NCBI GenBank assembly: GCA_907163375.1
Contig: CAJQUW010007404.1
Span: forward strand, 806,001 to 870,000
Direction of reading: 5' to 3'
DNA from: Prostheceraeus crozeri
Taxonomy: Eukaryota; Platyhelminthes; Polycladida; Euryleptidae
DNA length: 64,000 nt
Within the stretch, counting starts at the first letter, position 1. Every line of letters begins with the position of its first letter. Positions 10,466 to 19,041 of the stretch are shown here, piece by piece. Both the position numbers and the translations under genes were made by a program. The notes under the pieces are model-generated. The model was given only the letters and a program-made list of their open reading frames with translations. It did no database searches and was not told where the DNA came from.

Positions 10466-10864
10466 CCTACATACTACATGTCTTTGTTTTGCAATGTATT
10501 GATCTAGAAATGGAAAAAATGGAGGAATTTAGATATGGGGTTAGTTAACACATTTAGTATCGGTCTACTTTTCTATCAAAAGAGATCACACCATTAGAGA
10601 AGATAGAAAATGATTTTGTATACGTGTGGTGTAAGAATGACAAGCAGAACTCATGGCTCATTCTCAGATACCGTTGCTTCAATTGATTCACCTAGAATCA
10701 TTTTTCATATGTTGAATGATTTCTAGTAACTATGTTAAGTGTCTAGATGATAGGATATCTTATTCTAACAATAGCTCCCAATCGACACTATGCTTACTCG
10801 ATGATCATTTCGAAGGCATGTAGTTTATATGAAGGAAAAACAACACTGTCATGATACACATTTA
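10466..10864. other. intergenic sequence inside the Polinton
   Basis: No gene recognised. A 28 bp piece near 10637 (ACAAGCAGAACTCATGG and flanks) recurs at about 21663 next to shared block C. This is another hint that promoter-flanking DNA was duplicated between the two ends. Confidence 0.4.
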
Positions 10865-11200
10865 TTAAAAAGAAATAAAAGCAATACATTTTGTAATAAG
10901 ACGGTACATTACGTCTACCAAGTCAAACTCTTCTTGATTGCGGGGCTGACTTGAAGGAGAGAAGAGGTCTATCCAGCTCCGGAGAGTCTCAACACACCGC
11001 TCCATCATGACGCCCTTTGGAGACACACTCAGGAAGGCAGCCCTGATTGTATTAGTACTGTCCTCTTCATCGTCGGAAATGATGATGATTTCCTCATTCA
11101 ACTGTAGCGGCTCGACCTCACCATCGTGAATAGTTTTCACTTGCCTCTTGCGTGGGGCATTGGGCATGAGTAAGGCATAGGTGTTCGGTGGTGTATCCAT
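10865..11200 (-). CDS. accessory protein, 111 aa, with a SUMO-interaction-like motif
   Basis: The start at 11200 sits 38 bp after a minus-strand TATA box (11238-11246). Residues 15-22 are basic (APRKRQVK, possible nuclear signal). Residues 37-47 read EIIIISDDEED, a hydrophobic run followed by Ser and acidic residues, which is the layout of a SUMO-interacting motif. The C-terminal half looks helical. The stop codon overlaps the AATAAA poly(A) signal, a compact viral-style 3' end. The gene diverges from that at 11346 with 145 bp between the starts. A nuclear regulatory role is inferred; the family is unknown. Confidence 0.6.
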   Translation of the reverse strand: MDTPPNTYALLMPNAPRKRQVKTIHDGEVEPLQLNEEIIIISDDEEDSTNTIRAAFLSVSPKGVMMERCVETLRSWIDLFSPSSQPRNQEEFDLVDVMYRLITKCIAFISF

Positions 11201-11237
11201 TTTAATGATAATATGAGGAAATGGTCATTGCACCGCA

Positions 11238-11246
11238 CTTATATAG
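11238..11246 (-). promoter_or_regulatory. TATA box for the 10865-11200 gene
   Basis: On the minus strand it reads CTATATAAG, 38 bp before the ATG. With the plus TATA box at 11305 it makes a divergent promoter. Confidence 0.65.
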
Positions 11247-11304
11247 ATTCTCTCTCCCTGCTTCGGGGTATCTCAGCCATTTATCAATCACAATGTATCA
11301 TTCC

Positions 11305-11313
11305 CATATATAG
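11305..11313 (+). promoter_or_regulatory. TATA box for the 11346 gene
   Basis: CATATATAG lies 33 bp upstream of ATG 11346, divergent from the minus TATA at 11238. Confidence 0.65.
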
Positions 11314-11345
11314 AGAAGAGTGTCTTGCATTTCACTATCATAGTC

Positions 11346-11531
11346 ATGTCCGACACAGAGGGAACATTCACACCTCTTGCTAGCTCAACTCCTACGAAGA
11401 AGGAAGTTGAGAGAAAGTTTCAACAAAAAGAGGAAGAGGAAGAGAGACAAATGATTAAAGGCTGCAAGCACCTCACTCTACAAACGGTTGAGAGTGAGCC
11501 TTTCATAAACGAGGCTGACTTTCAGGAGTGA
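11346..11531 (+). CDS. accessory protein, 61 aa, highly charged
   Basis: ATG 11346 was chosen because it lies 33 bp after the TATA box; the upstream in-frame start at 11325 falls too close to that box. The protein starts MSDTEGTFTPLASSTPTKKE, continues with a dense Glu/Lys helix (FQQKEEEEERQMI) and ends acidic. It has no membrane segment and no known family. Its position in a divergent promoter pair at the left end suggests an early-type regulatory gene (inference). Confidence 0.5.
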   Translation: MSDTEGTFTPLASSTPTKKEVERKFQQKEEEEERQMIKGCKHLTLQTVESEPFINEADFQE

Positions 11532-11640
11532 AAAGCCCTTTGATGAGACCAGAGAATGCCCCAAACGGTCTTTATGAGAACACGGCCTTAACGGCCACCT
11601 AGTCAAGAAAGAAAAGACATTGACTGCGCCACACGCAACA

Positions 11641-13286
11641 TTAATGATTTGATGTTATCTGACGAAAATGAAGTGTAAAGACAGTACGACCACCAATGAA
11701 TTGAATAGGATTACCAGTATCATCATAGATACCAAATTTGCAATGGGATAATCGTGATACATTGACTGGAATGTATACCTTGTTCAGGAACTCCCTGTGC
11801 ATGGTCACACCAAAGTCGCCACTGTCAATAGGAATATATCTTAAAAGAGGAACCATTTGACCACCAACTTGTGTTGAATGGATAAAAGTTAGTGTAAATG
11901 TAAAAGTGATTGATATTCATATCGAGCAAGGATGTTGAGCCACAGTACTTCTCGTCGTAGAATATGTCGCGTTTGAATCCTAAAATCTTTGTCAACTCTT
12001 TTGAAATGTGAATGACCGTTTTACCATGTACACTGATACAGAATGTATTTGCTTTAGGATCATAGTCAAAATGATATGAATGTAGATTTGATACACCCTT
12101 GGTCAAGTATGTACAAACATCATAGCCATTGCTATAATGCTTTGGAGGTATCGATAACTTTTCATTTGGCTTCCATGTAAGACTGGGACGCAAAACAGGG
12201 TCTGTGCGTTTGAAATAAAGAACCATTCGGCAATCGGATTGCTGTTCAAATGTTATTTTCACATTCCCCCATTCATGGTGTGACCATAGGATGTCTGTAT
12301 TCAAAGAGAGCAAATCGCGAAATTTAGAATTGATGTGAACAAATCCAATGTGTGAATGCTCATAATCATTTCAGAAATCAATCCTTTCTTTATTGTGTAC
12401 TCGAGTGATAGACAAAGATAATCCATTTATTTCATTCACCTGTTTGATCAAGTCATCAACAGTACCAGATTTAAAAAGCACAAAGCGCTCATGCATGCGA
12501 TCAAGGGGAAGAAGAATAATATTAATTTTTTTCCTGTGCCAATGTGGATATTTCTTAATCTGCGTTGATACTTTCATGGACACTTGAGCTCTCAAAGGGA
12601 AAGCACCACCTTATTTTACTTCTGCAAATTTTGCGATAGGTAGAAAGAAACGTGATTTAAGATTCAATATCTTTTGCAGAGTTCCACTCACATAAAATCC
12701 ATGGGAAATAGTAGTCGGTCTCATGTAGAGCGTAACTTTGTGTAGATTTGGATCCATCTGCCAGAACCATAGATCCTTTGCCAAATCATTCATAACATTC
12801 AATAGGCGTTGAATTTTCATATAATAGTATGTTTGCTCTAAACGATGACGGAATGATGGGTTTGTAGGTTGTTTCCATTTCAGTGGTGTAGCATTTTTGG
12901 CAATGGGTATGTCTCTACAGTGTATTATCTGCAGTGATAATTAAAGTAGGGCCATTTACAATCTCATCAACAGCTCGCTTTCCCCGACGGGTGTTTACTG
13001 TAGGAATAGAAGTCCACTCTGCTGCATGTTCATTCAAGTTGTAGGTATGTACTTTATCATTTCGCTCTAGTTTTGGAAAGTACAAGTCTTGATTCGTTGC
13101 AGTGCCTAATGTAATCTCTTCATTTGCAATGCTTCTTATATTATTCACATAGCTCAAATCTTGCAGGGATGCTTCCCAATCACCATTTAGATCAATCGGC
13201 TGTGTTAAATCAGTCTCAAACTCGGCAGCTGTATTTTCATATCGCTCAGGTTGAGCATTACTGGGAAACACTGCTGTAAACTCCAT
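11641..13286 (-). pseudogene. penton/minor-capsid-like structural protein, multiply disrupted
   Basis: A gene of about 549 codons starts at ATG 13286 with MEFTAVFPSNAQPERYEN, then DLNGDWEASLQDLSY, the opening seen in a large conserved Polinton protein. Later segments include LPLDRMHERFVLF and GTVDDLIKQVNEIN (12371-12595), a 162-codon piece with LTKILGF (11825-12313), and an end with VPLLRYIPIDSG, IYDDTGNPI and FTLHFR (11641-11856). These come from several frames with stops between, so at least four lesions are present. It probably formed a penton or vertex-associated capsid component. It follows the nuclease gene by 30 bp. Confidence 0.65.
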
Positions 13287-13316
13287 GTGAAAGTATCAAC
13301 ATAAAGCGTCGTTTGC

Positions 13317-13883
13317 TTAGGCGTTATGTCGCATGACATAACGAACTGCTGCCTTCAATCTGTTCACAGTAGGCACTTTCTGTCGTCCTAGGAATTTGGT
13401 TAAGAGTGATTGCCCTTCCACATAATGTAATCCCCTAAGTATGCTTGTACCGCCTTCTTTCATATTGCGATAGTTGATACAACCAAATATTACTTGATAT
13501 CTTGGTCTTCTGCGTTTAAAATCTGCAAGGGCATGAAATATTTCACGTTTCATTGATGAGCTCACACGACAGCTATTTTTTAATTCCATTGCAATGCGAC
13601 GTACAGGATTGATCAAATCGATGCCGCCTACAGGCGATCGCTTAAAGCCACAATCTGTTAACACCATTTCCCACGCATGACCCATTCGCTGACGTAAAAT
13701 CTGAAGTTTGTAAGCATGATTTTGCCAAAGATCGGCTATGCCGGAAAGAATTACATCTTCAATAGGTCTTGTTGCATGAATAGGTGATTTGATGAGGCGA
13801 ACTGCATCATCTAATCCTCGTCCCGCTAATGTCACTATTGCAAATGATAATAGGATGATCAATCTTAACATGACTTCGTCCAT
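13317..13883 (-). CDS. Eco47II-family restriction-endonuclease-like protein, 188 aa
   Basis: The intact frame contains, in order, GHAWE (69-73, includes E72), GIDLI (D89), MELKNS (E100-L-K102), a DFKRRRPRYQVIFGCIN block (121-137) and EGQSLLTKFLG (156-166). The D...ExK triad is that of PD-(D/E)xK nucleases. The blocks AWE, ELKNS, the FK...P.Y...GCIN core and the late G..L.KF.G follow the Eco47II type II restriction enzyme family as I know it. An unusual hydrophobic N-terminus (residues 5-20) resembles a signal peptide or membrane anchor. It lies among virion genes, and no methyltransferase is visible in the element. All catalytic positions are kept although neighbours are disrupted. Confidence 0.72.
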   Translation of the reverse strand: MDEVMLRLIILLSFAIVTLAGRGLDDAVRLIKSPIHATRPIEDVILSGIADLWQNHAYKLQILRQRMGHAWEMVLTDCGFKRSPVGGIDLINPVRRIAMELKNSCRVSSSMKREIFHALADFKRRRPRYQVIFGCINYRNMKEGGTSILRGLHYVEGQSLLTKFLGRQKVPTVNRLKAAVRYVMRHNA

Positions 13884-13927
13884 TTCTTATGAATGATTTG
13901 CTTAAAAGAGAAGACTAAGCAAACGTT

Positions 13928-14281
13928 TTGATGTGTCTAAAACCAACCATGATTGCCAAGATCTCTTCTCAGTGTCACGTTACATGGAAGGCTCGACGCA
14001 TTACCTTTTACGATACTCATCGACAAGTTAAAATGAGTTTATCCCCTTTTCAAATGGATAACCTCCACGATGCTTTACATATCATGCATCATCCAATGTA
14101 CTATATCCATCTAGGTGGGCGTCTATTCATTATTCGACGAGATTTCATTGCTCTTCATGATCAATATTGTGTTATACATTTTACATCCTCAAGTTGGAAC
14201 AAGTATAGAGAACGTATACATCCTCGCATAATGACTTACCTTCAACAAACCAACACTCATAAGCATGAGTGTGACAAGTGA
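13928..14281 (+). CDS. hypothetical 117 aa protein on the opposite strand of the virion cluster
   Basis: This intact frame runs against the surrounding genes, diverging from the nuclease gene (starts 45 bp apart) and converging on the protease gene. It begins MMCLKPTMIAKISSQCHVTW and has alternating basic and hydrophobic segments (MYYIHLGGRLFIIRRDFIAL) without a membrane helix or known motif. An AATAAA at 14368 follows the stop by 86 bases, supporting a real transcript. The start could also be the second Met at 13931. No family recognised. Confidence 0.6.
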   Translation: MMCLKPTMIAKISSQCHVTWKARRITFYDTHRQVKMSLSPFQMDNLHDALHIMHHPMYYIHLGGRLFIIRRDFIALHDQYCVIHFTSSSWNKYRERIHPRIMTYLQQTNTHKHECDK

Positions 14282-14367
14282 ACAATGTCTTCTTATCTCT
14301 ACCTATTCATGTTTGATGACTAAATACAACATATTCAATCACATCATCTACTTTTCCATTGAAGTAT

Positions 14368-14373
14368 AATAAA
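14368..14373 (+). terminator. poly(A) signal for the 13928 gene
   Basis: AATAAA on the plus strand, 24 bp from the opposing minus-strand AATAAA of the protease gene. The two transcripts end tail to tail. Confidence 0.65.
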
Positions 14374-14397
14374 GAAAACAAATTTTAATCGTACATA

Positions 14398-14403
14398 TTT
14401 ATT
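14398..14403 (-). terminator. poly(A) signal overlapping the protease stop codon
   Basis: The minus strand reads CAATAAATA, so the TAA stop is inside the AATAAA signal. The same economy is seen at 10861-10866 for the accessory gene. Confidence 0.65.
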
Positions 14404-14860
14404 GAAGGCTTTTATAAAAGTTACGAATGCGCTTTTCATTGACAAGGGTATCATGTGAAAAATGTTTACAAATGTCATGTAAGGAGTCATAATGTAGTCG
14501 TTGCACTACAAAGTAGAGGGCATATGCTCCACATGTTGAAGACAAGGGATGCTGATGGGCCAAAGCATTGCGAATCCATTTTCGTGAATGACGGTTCATG
14601 AAACGTGTGACATAATCACAGTTTGGTAAGGTCAATGAATCAAAGATTTCACCGCAATAGTTTTTATCAATAAACAAAACTATCCAGTGTTTGCCGGGTA
14701 AGTGTGCTGTATGAGTATTCATGATAATGAATTAGGGTGGTTTTGGTAAAACTGTGGGCATATTATTAATGGAAAACACACCTCGAAATGCTGCAACAGT
14801 GCGTTCATCACCATGTTCTTGAACGACTCTCTCTAGCTCTGCATCAGATAACCAACTCAT
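14399..14860 (-). pseudogene. adenain-like cysteine protease (capsid maturation), in-frame stop
   Basis: The reading frame starts at ATG 14860, overlapping the capsid-gene stop as TAATG, with MSWLSDAELERVV. It meets TAA at 14732-14734 and then continues in the same frame to 14399. The second part carries GKHWIVLFID (catalytic His), EIFDSL and STCGAYALYF (catalytic Cys), the adenovirus/Polinton protease signature. Full length would be about 153 codons, slightly short for the family. Such proteases cleave virion precursors. With the stop in place only the N-terminal 42 residues are made, unless translation restarts at 14722. Confidence 0.8.
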
Positions 14861-16140
14861 TAACTTGTATAAGAAGCGGAAACGTCACGTAGTCTGTTAA
14901 TTCGAATGGTGGAATCGAACACAGCATAGATGAGTACATTGACTGTTTTCGTCAAATCTTTTTCAAAGAAGAATTCTAGTTTAAGAACTTTCGTGGCAGT
15001 GCCCGGACGATAAGAAGCACCTGCTTCATTGTTTGCTGTCAAATCAAATGCACAAAGTGTATAACCTTTAGCAAATTCATCATAGGTCAAACCATTGGTG
15101 TCATCAGTATTCCAGTATTTAAATGTCTCCATAGTACTTTGATATGAGCGAGAATAATGTCCATTAGCGAAGTCGGGACAAAAAGGAGTACCAGGAATGC
15201 AATCAGTATCGCGATACAATCCGATTTGATTTAAACCAAAGTGTTCAAAATTGAGGGGATTCTTCGATGTATTACCATTGTATGCATCATTTGAAAATCA
15301 ATCCCACAATGATAATTTTTGGTGATTGTATAGGAAACAAACTATCTTTAACAAAGCTCTTTTGCGCACGAGGAATGGTGAAACTATGGATCTCAGTATG
15401 ATTTACATCATAAAGAGCATCATACTTCTTCAAACCCATCTCGTGACCATTAATCACCGAAGGATTCACTGTCATTCGTTGCACATAAAGTCTAACACTT
15501 TCAAACACAATCTTAAATTCAGTCTTTGCTCCATAAGAATTCAATACAAATTTAAAATCGTTCGTCAAGAGATGAACTCGCATGTCTACTTTTGACATTA
15601 AGAAACGTGATTGACGGAAAAAGTCCAAGTATAGGGGACCATATAATTCACACACTCTACTTTCTGCAGTTCACGTTTCACGAGTGACAAATCCCTTGTT
15701 TTTGTCACTATCAAATTTACCAGCTTCATCTTTACACCAACCCATAACAGCCATGTGACTCTTTTGTGCTTGTGGCTGGAACTGCATGACAGTTGAAAAT
15801 AACCGAGATAGGGATAGCTGTGTTGACCACCTTCAACCCGAGTTTCACCAATGGTCAATGATACATCCTTGAAGAGTGTTGCTATTGCCAAGTTATTCAC
15901 GGCTACTTTGTCCTTGTCGTCAGGGTTGGTACCGTCCTTATTTACCATCTTAAACTTAACATGTAGATTTATGTCATTTACATCGATGTACTCAGCATCA
16001 TTTCCTGGTATTAAAAACTCAATGACACTACCAGAATCGATACTTGTCTGTGGATAACGAATGGATGCACAATTTTTAATGATATCTGTCTGTATAGGTG
16101 TTCTATCAAATAAGCAAAGGGATGAGGTTTTACATTCCAT
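14860..16140 (-). pseudogene. double-jelly-roll major capsid protein, disrupted
   Basis: The N-terminal part from ATG 16140 shows TSIDSGSVIEFLIPGND, EYIDVNDINLHVKFK and GGQHSYPYLGYFQ. These are the diagnostic opening strands of Polinton major capsid proteins (the 'F54H12.2-like' group). Middle (15287-15655) and C-terminal parts (14860-15219, with GYTLCAFDL and KLEFFFEKDL) lie in other frames. Breaks are a frameshift near 15785, an in-frame TGA at 15671-15673 and a frameshift near 15290. Full length would be about 427 codons, normal for the family. It would form the icosahedral shell. It follows the pVI-like gene by 2 bp. Confidence 0.85.
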
Positions 16141-16142
16141 AT

Positions 16143-16532
16143 TTAAAACAGTCCACGTCGTCTGCGTTTGCTAGGAGGTATACGAGATGCTCTTCGCTTA
16201 CGTTTGCCTGAAGTAGAGAGTGGATTGATATGACTGATGACGGACCTGATACCAGCCTTAGCGACATTCTTCAAACGCTGTATTCCATGACGCTTTAGCG
16301 ATTCACGAATCGGCAATCTTCCTGAAAGCGCATCACTTGCTACATCTGCTGCTAATCCTACAGCTTCCTTCAAAGCTGATTTTCCCACATTTGCGATAGT
16401 GGGGAGCATCATACCTTTGACAGCACCCAATAGACTACCCCCTTTTTGACGTCACCATCCAGCATAAACGGGAAAGCCAGCTCCATGACTAACATAGAAG
16501 GGGGCAGAACAAAACGTAGCAGTTTGATCCAT
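16143..16532 (-). pseudogene. pVI-like small virion protein with an early stop
   Basis: An ATG at 16532 opens 26 codons (start MDQTATFCSAPFYVSHGAGF) ended by TGA at 16452-16454. The same frame then runs to 16143 with GGSLLGAVKG, an alanine/glycine-rich amphipathic stretch (SALKEAVGLAADVASDALSG) and a basic tail (KRKRRASR...KRRRRG). Polintons and adintoviruses carry a protein of this layout (Gly-rich head, amphipathic helices, basic tail) next to the capsid gene. It is likened to adenovirus pVI/pX and may disrupt membranes or bind DNA. The only start downstream of the stop is non-ATG (TTG 16430) or an internal Met. Confidence 0.65.
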
Positions 16533-16541
16533 AGGTAGTTA

Positions 16542-16547
16542 TTTATT
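16542..16547 (-). terminator. poly(A) signal for the integrase transcript
   Basis: The minus strand reads AATAAATAAC just after the integrase region and 10 bp before the next ATG (16532), so the spacing between genes is minimal. Confidence 0.55.
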
Positions 16548-16573
16548 TATATTTACACAATTCATTACTTTGC

Positions 16574-17538
16574 TTAGGAACGTTGACTAACACGATAAAG
16601 GTCAGAATGACGAATCCAACTGTTCATTGAATTTGGATAGCCAGCCAATTTCACCAGGCTCCACTTTCCCCTTGTCGCAATCACGAAGCTTGTAGGTAGT
16701 GGGCTTGAATTTCTTGTTAATCTCAGAGACAGTAAATATTTCTTCCGTCCAATTTGGAAGATATTCTTTCGCAAACACGCTTTTCACCTTGGAAATGCGA
16801 ACTTTGTCACCAACCTGAATGTCACATTTACCTTGTGATGGTTGCTTGCGTTTAGCATTGATTTCATGGATTGTATCCACCATGTCTGGAGTTATGTCAG
16901 CAGGTTTGTGACCAATCATACGATGAACAGAATGATTGTAAGCGTGTACAGTATCTTGTAATACATCCGTCCACTTTTGTGTTACTCTTGCAGTGAAATA
17001 GCGCCATAGGCGAGTTTTCAGTGTACGATTAAAGCGCTCAACCACTGCAGCCTTGTATGCACTTTTCACACTAAACAGCTCAATGTTGTGTTCGCAAAAT
17101 AAAGCACGCACATGTCTGTTTTCAAACTCTTTCCCTTGATCAGTCTGAATACGTGTGGGAATGCGTCCTTCACTGAAAATATCTTGGAAAGCCTCGGCCA
17201 CTTCTTCACCACGCTTTGTCTTGAGTGGTTGAACCCATGCATTGCGGGAAAATAAGTCAATGACAGTTAGGAGAAACCGATAGCCTTTATTCTTTTTAGC
17301 TAATAAAGAAACATCCGCCAAATCTGCTTGCCATTGTTCATCAAATATCATGAACGATATGAGAAGGAGTAGGATAACGTTTTGGAGCTTGTCTGTGCAA
17401 TGTGTATGCAGGTTGAGCTTTTAACCATCTCTTCACTTCTTTCTGTGAATAACCACTTGCTTGTGACAACTTTTTCACTGAAGCATAACCTGCATAATGC
17501 TTTGGGTTATAGTAAATTGATTTCAGATGTTCATCCAT
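16574..17538 (-). pseudogene. Polinton retrovirus-like integrase, frameshifted
   Basis: The N-terminal domain (17344-17538) has IYYNPKHYAGY and VKRWLKAQPAYTLH, typical of the Polinton integrase head. The catalytic core (16602-17351) begins FDEQWQAD and keeps the D,D,E residues in QADLAD, IQTDQGKEF and VVERFNRTL. A GDKVRISK...YLPNWTEE block near the C-terminus is the usual Polinton extension. A one-base shift near 17345 separates head and core, and a second near 16610 probably separates the last about 10 residues (RHSDLYRV). The enzyme would join element ends to 6 bp staggered target cuts, consistent with the AATAAT duplication. Confidence 0.9.
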
Positions 17539-17544
17539 CGTCTA

Positions 17545-17739
17545 TTAAGAGGGATCGCTTATTTGCCTCAAAGTATCAGTCTTTTTCTCCGCTAGGGTTT
17601 GCGTTTGTGTTTGAGACCTGCTTTTGCTACTTTTTTGAGCCGTCTTGTATGAATCACTTTTACAACATGTACTTAAGCAGTTCAATGACACATGAATGTT
17701 TGGCAACTCTGAACATGGGATGCAACATAGCTTCTTCAT
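17545..17739 (-). CDS. small Cys-rich protein, 64 aa
   Basis: ATG 17739 lies 1 nt after the stop of the 214 aa gene (TAATATG), and the stop is 6 bp before the integrase start, so it fits the tightly packed cluster. It begins MKKLCCIPCSELPN, has a second LSTCC cluster and a Ser/Gln/Thr/Lys-rich tail. The Cys pairs could bind metal or be acylated at a membrane. No family recognised. A TTG-initiated extension to 17763 is possible. Confidence 0.5.
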   Translation of the reverse strand: MKKLCCIPCSELPNIHVSLNCLSTCCKSDSYKTAQKSSKSRSQTQTQTLAEKKTDTLRQISDPS

Positions 17740-17740
17740 A

Positions 17741-18385
17741 TTAGAAGTCTGTGATAAAATCAAATGATGGATAACGTGTTGAAGGTTTTAGTATACGCTT
17801 CGCCAACTTCTCGGGTGTCTTCAAAGTTTGCTTGATTCTCTTTTTAGGTCTCTCTACACTTTGCAACTTTCTCTTCTTAGATGTAGAATCATTTTTCATT
17901 TCCTGTAAGGTATCACGTCCAAGAATTGCCTTTGGAACATTGAATTTCTTCATACTTTTCAAAAAGAACTCCCATCCTGTAGGTGTAAAGTGACGACGAC
18001 GATCACGAACAGCATGATTAATTAAATCTCCCACTCTTGAGTCGCTAATGACTGCACCATCATCACCTACCACTTCACCTCGTTGAGTGATTTTCAAGTT
18101 GGATTCGAGACTTCGATATAAGCTCAGTGCGCGATTGCGATAGGGTTTGGGTGAACCAAGCGAAAGATCATTGCGAATTTTTTCTTTCAATTGTTTCATT
18201 TCTTCTGAAGTAGAACTCTGCTTTATCAAACGATCATATGGATTTTTACTTTTTACAGCTTCTTGTTCATATTGCTGATTAAGTTGTGACATTTCATTTG
18301 CCCAAGGTTGATGAACACTCTGCATTGTAGTCAGATGTATACATTCTTCTTGTGGAATAGCAATCATGCGTTGAAAACCACTCAT
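17741..18385 (-). CDS. Polinton conserved hypothetical protein, 214 aa
   Basis: Starts at ATG 18385 overlapping the ATPase stop as ATGA. It is hydrophilic, with helix-rich N-terminal half (EEMKQLKEKIRNDL), then RRHFTPTGWEFFLKSMKKFN followed by VPKAILG, and a very basic C-terminal third (KKRKLQSVERPKKRIKQ, KRILKPSTR). I recall similar proteins with a 'TPxGW..FL..LKK.NVP' block next to ATPase and integrase in other Polintons, but cannot confirm it here. The basic tail suggests DNA or genome association. The frame is intact. Confidence 0.6.
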   Translation of the reverse strand: MSGFQRMIAIPQEECIHLTTMQSVHQPWANEMSQLNQQYEQEAVKSKNPYDRLIKQSSTSEEMKQLKEKIRNDLSLGSPKPYRNRALSLYRSLESNLKITQRGEVVGDDGAVISDSRVGDLINHAVRDRRRHFTPTGWEFFLKSMKKFNVPKAILGRDTLQEMKNDSTSKKRKLQSVERPKKRIKQTLKTPEKLAKRILKPSTRYPSFDFITDF

Positions 18386-19002
18386 AACAGTTTATATATG
18401 ATCATGGGTTTCTCAAAGAGATGACTGCGTAAGCGATAATCCTCAGGACACTCCTTGGTAAACTCCAAAAATAAATAATTATAGGGTTTTTCCGTAGCAG
18501 CCTCAAATACTTCAATCAAGGCTTTTGACTTGCGAGGAAGAACTTGACGAGATAGGAATTCAACTTGACTTTTATCGCGAGGATTTTTAAAGATGATGTA
18601 GTAATGCGTGTTTAGACTTCGAGTCCGAGCTTCCTTTCCACTTGGAAAAAGATTTTGCATAATAAAAATGAAAAAACATGGTTTGTGATGAGCAGCCTTG
18701 GTAAACATAGCAGTTTCTTCTTGTGAGTTCTTACTCTCATTAAGTAAATCATCAAGAATGATAATATCATAGGGTTGAATATCAGCAGTGCTGATAATCC
18801 CCGGTTGAACCAAGTAACCCTTACCAACCAATTCACGATGTAAGTTATGTTGATAAATTCCACAGCACCAAACAACGCGATTCGGCATGCAGTCAAAAAT
18901 CTCATTACGACGCTCCAACAATTGCAGTGTTAAATGTGTCTTCCTACTATGAGAGGGTCCTACGATACACATAGTGCGATTACAGCGTAAACGGAAATCC
19001 AT
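18382..19002 (-). CDS. packaging ATPase (A32/FtsK-HerA type), altered Walker A
   Basis: Intact 206 aa frame. CIVGPSHSRKTHL (12-24) occupies the P-loop position; the family norm is GPSGSGKT, so the second and third Gly are replaced by His and Arg. Walker B is YDIIILDDLL (D84, D85). A FIMQNLF (Q sensor) block and RSLNTHYYIIFKNPRDKSQ follow, all typical of Polinton packaging ATPases that pump DNA into capsids. Length is normal. Loss of the Gly before Lys21 should impair nucleotide binding, so the gene is probably a recently inactivated or hypomorphic copy despite its open frame. Confidence 0.9.
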   Translation of the reverse strand: MDFRLRCNRTMCIVGPSHSRKTHLTLQLLERRNEIFDCMPNRVVWCCGIYQHNLHRELVGKGYLVQPGIISTADIQPYDIIILDDLLNESKNSQEETAMFTKAAHHKPCFFIFIMQNLFPSGKEARTRSLNTHYYIIFKNPRDKSQVEFLSRQVLPRKSKALIEVFEAATEKPYNYLFLEFTKECPEDYRLRSHLFEKPMIIYKLL

Positions 19003-19041
19003 GTTGATTTTGATGAAAAGTCATACCATTTAACTTAGTAT

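Noticed and set aside
16143-16430. treating the pVI-like frame as starting at 16430
   Set aside because: That codon is TTG. An ATG at 16532 in the same frame, separated by one TGA, fits the known protein layout better, so I called it a disrupted gene.
17341-17351. programmed frameshift in the integrase
   Set aside because: No slippery heptamer or stable downstream structure is evident at the junction, and other genes in the element carry comparable lesions.
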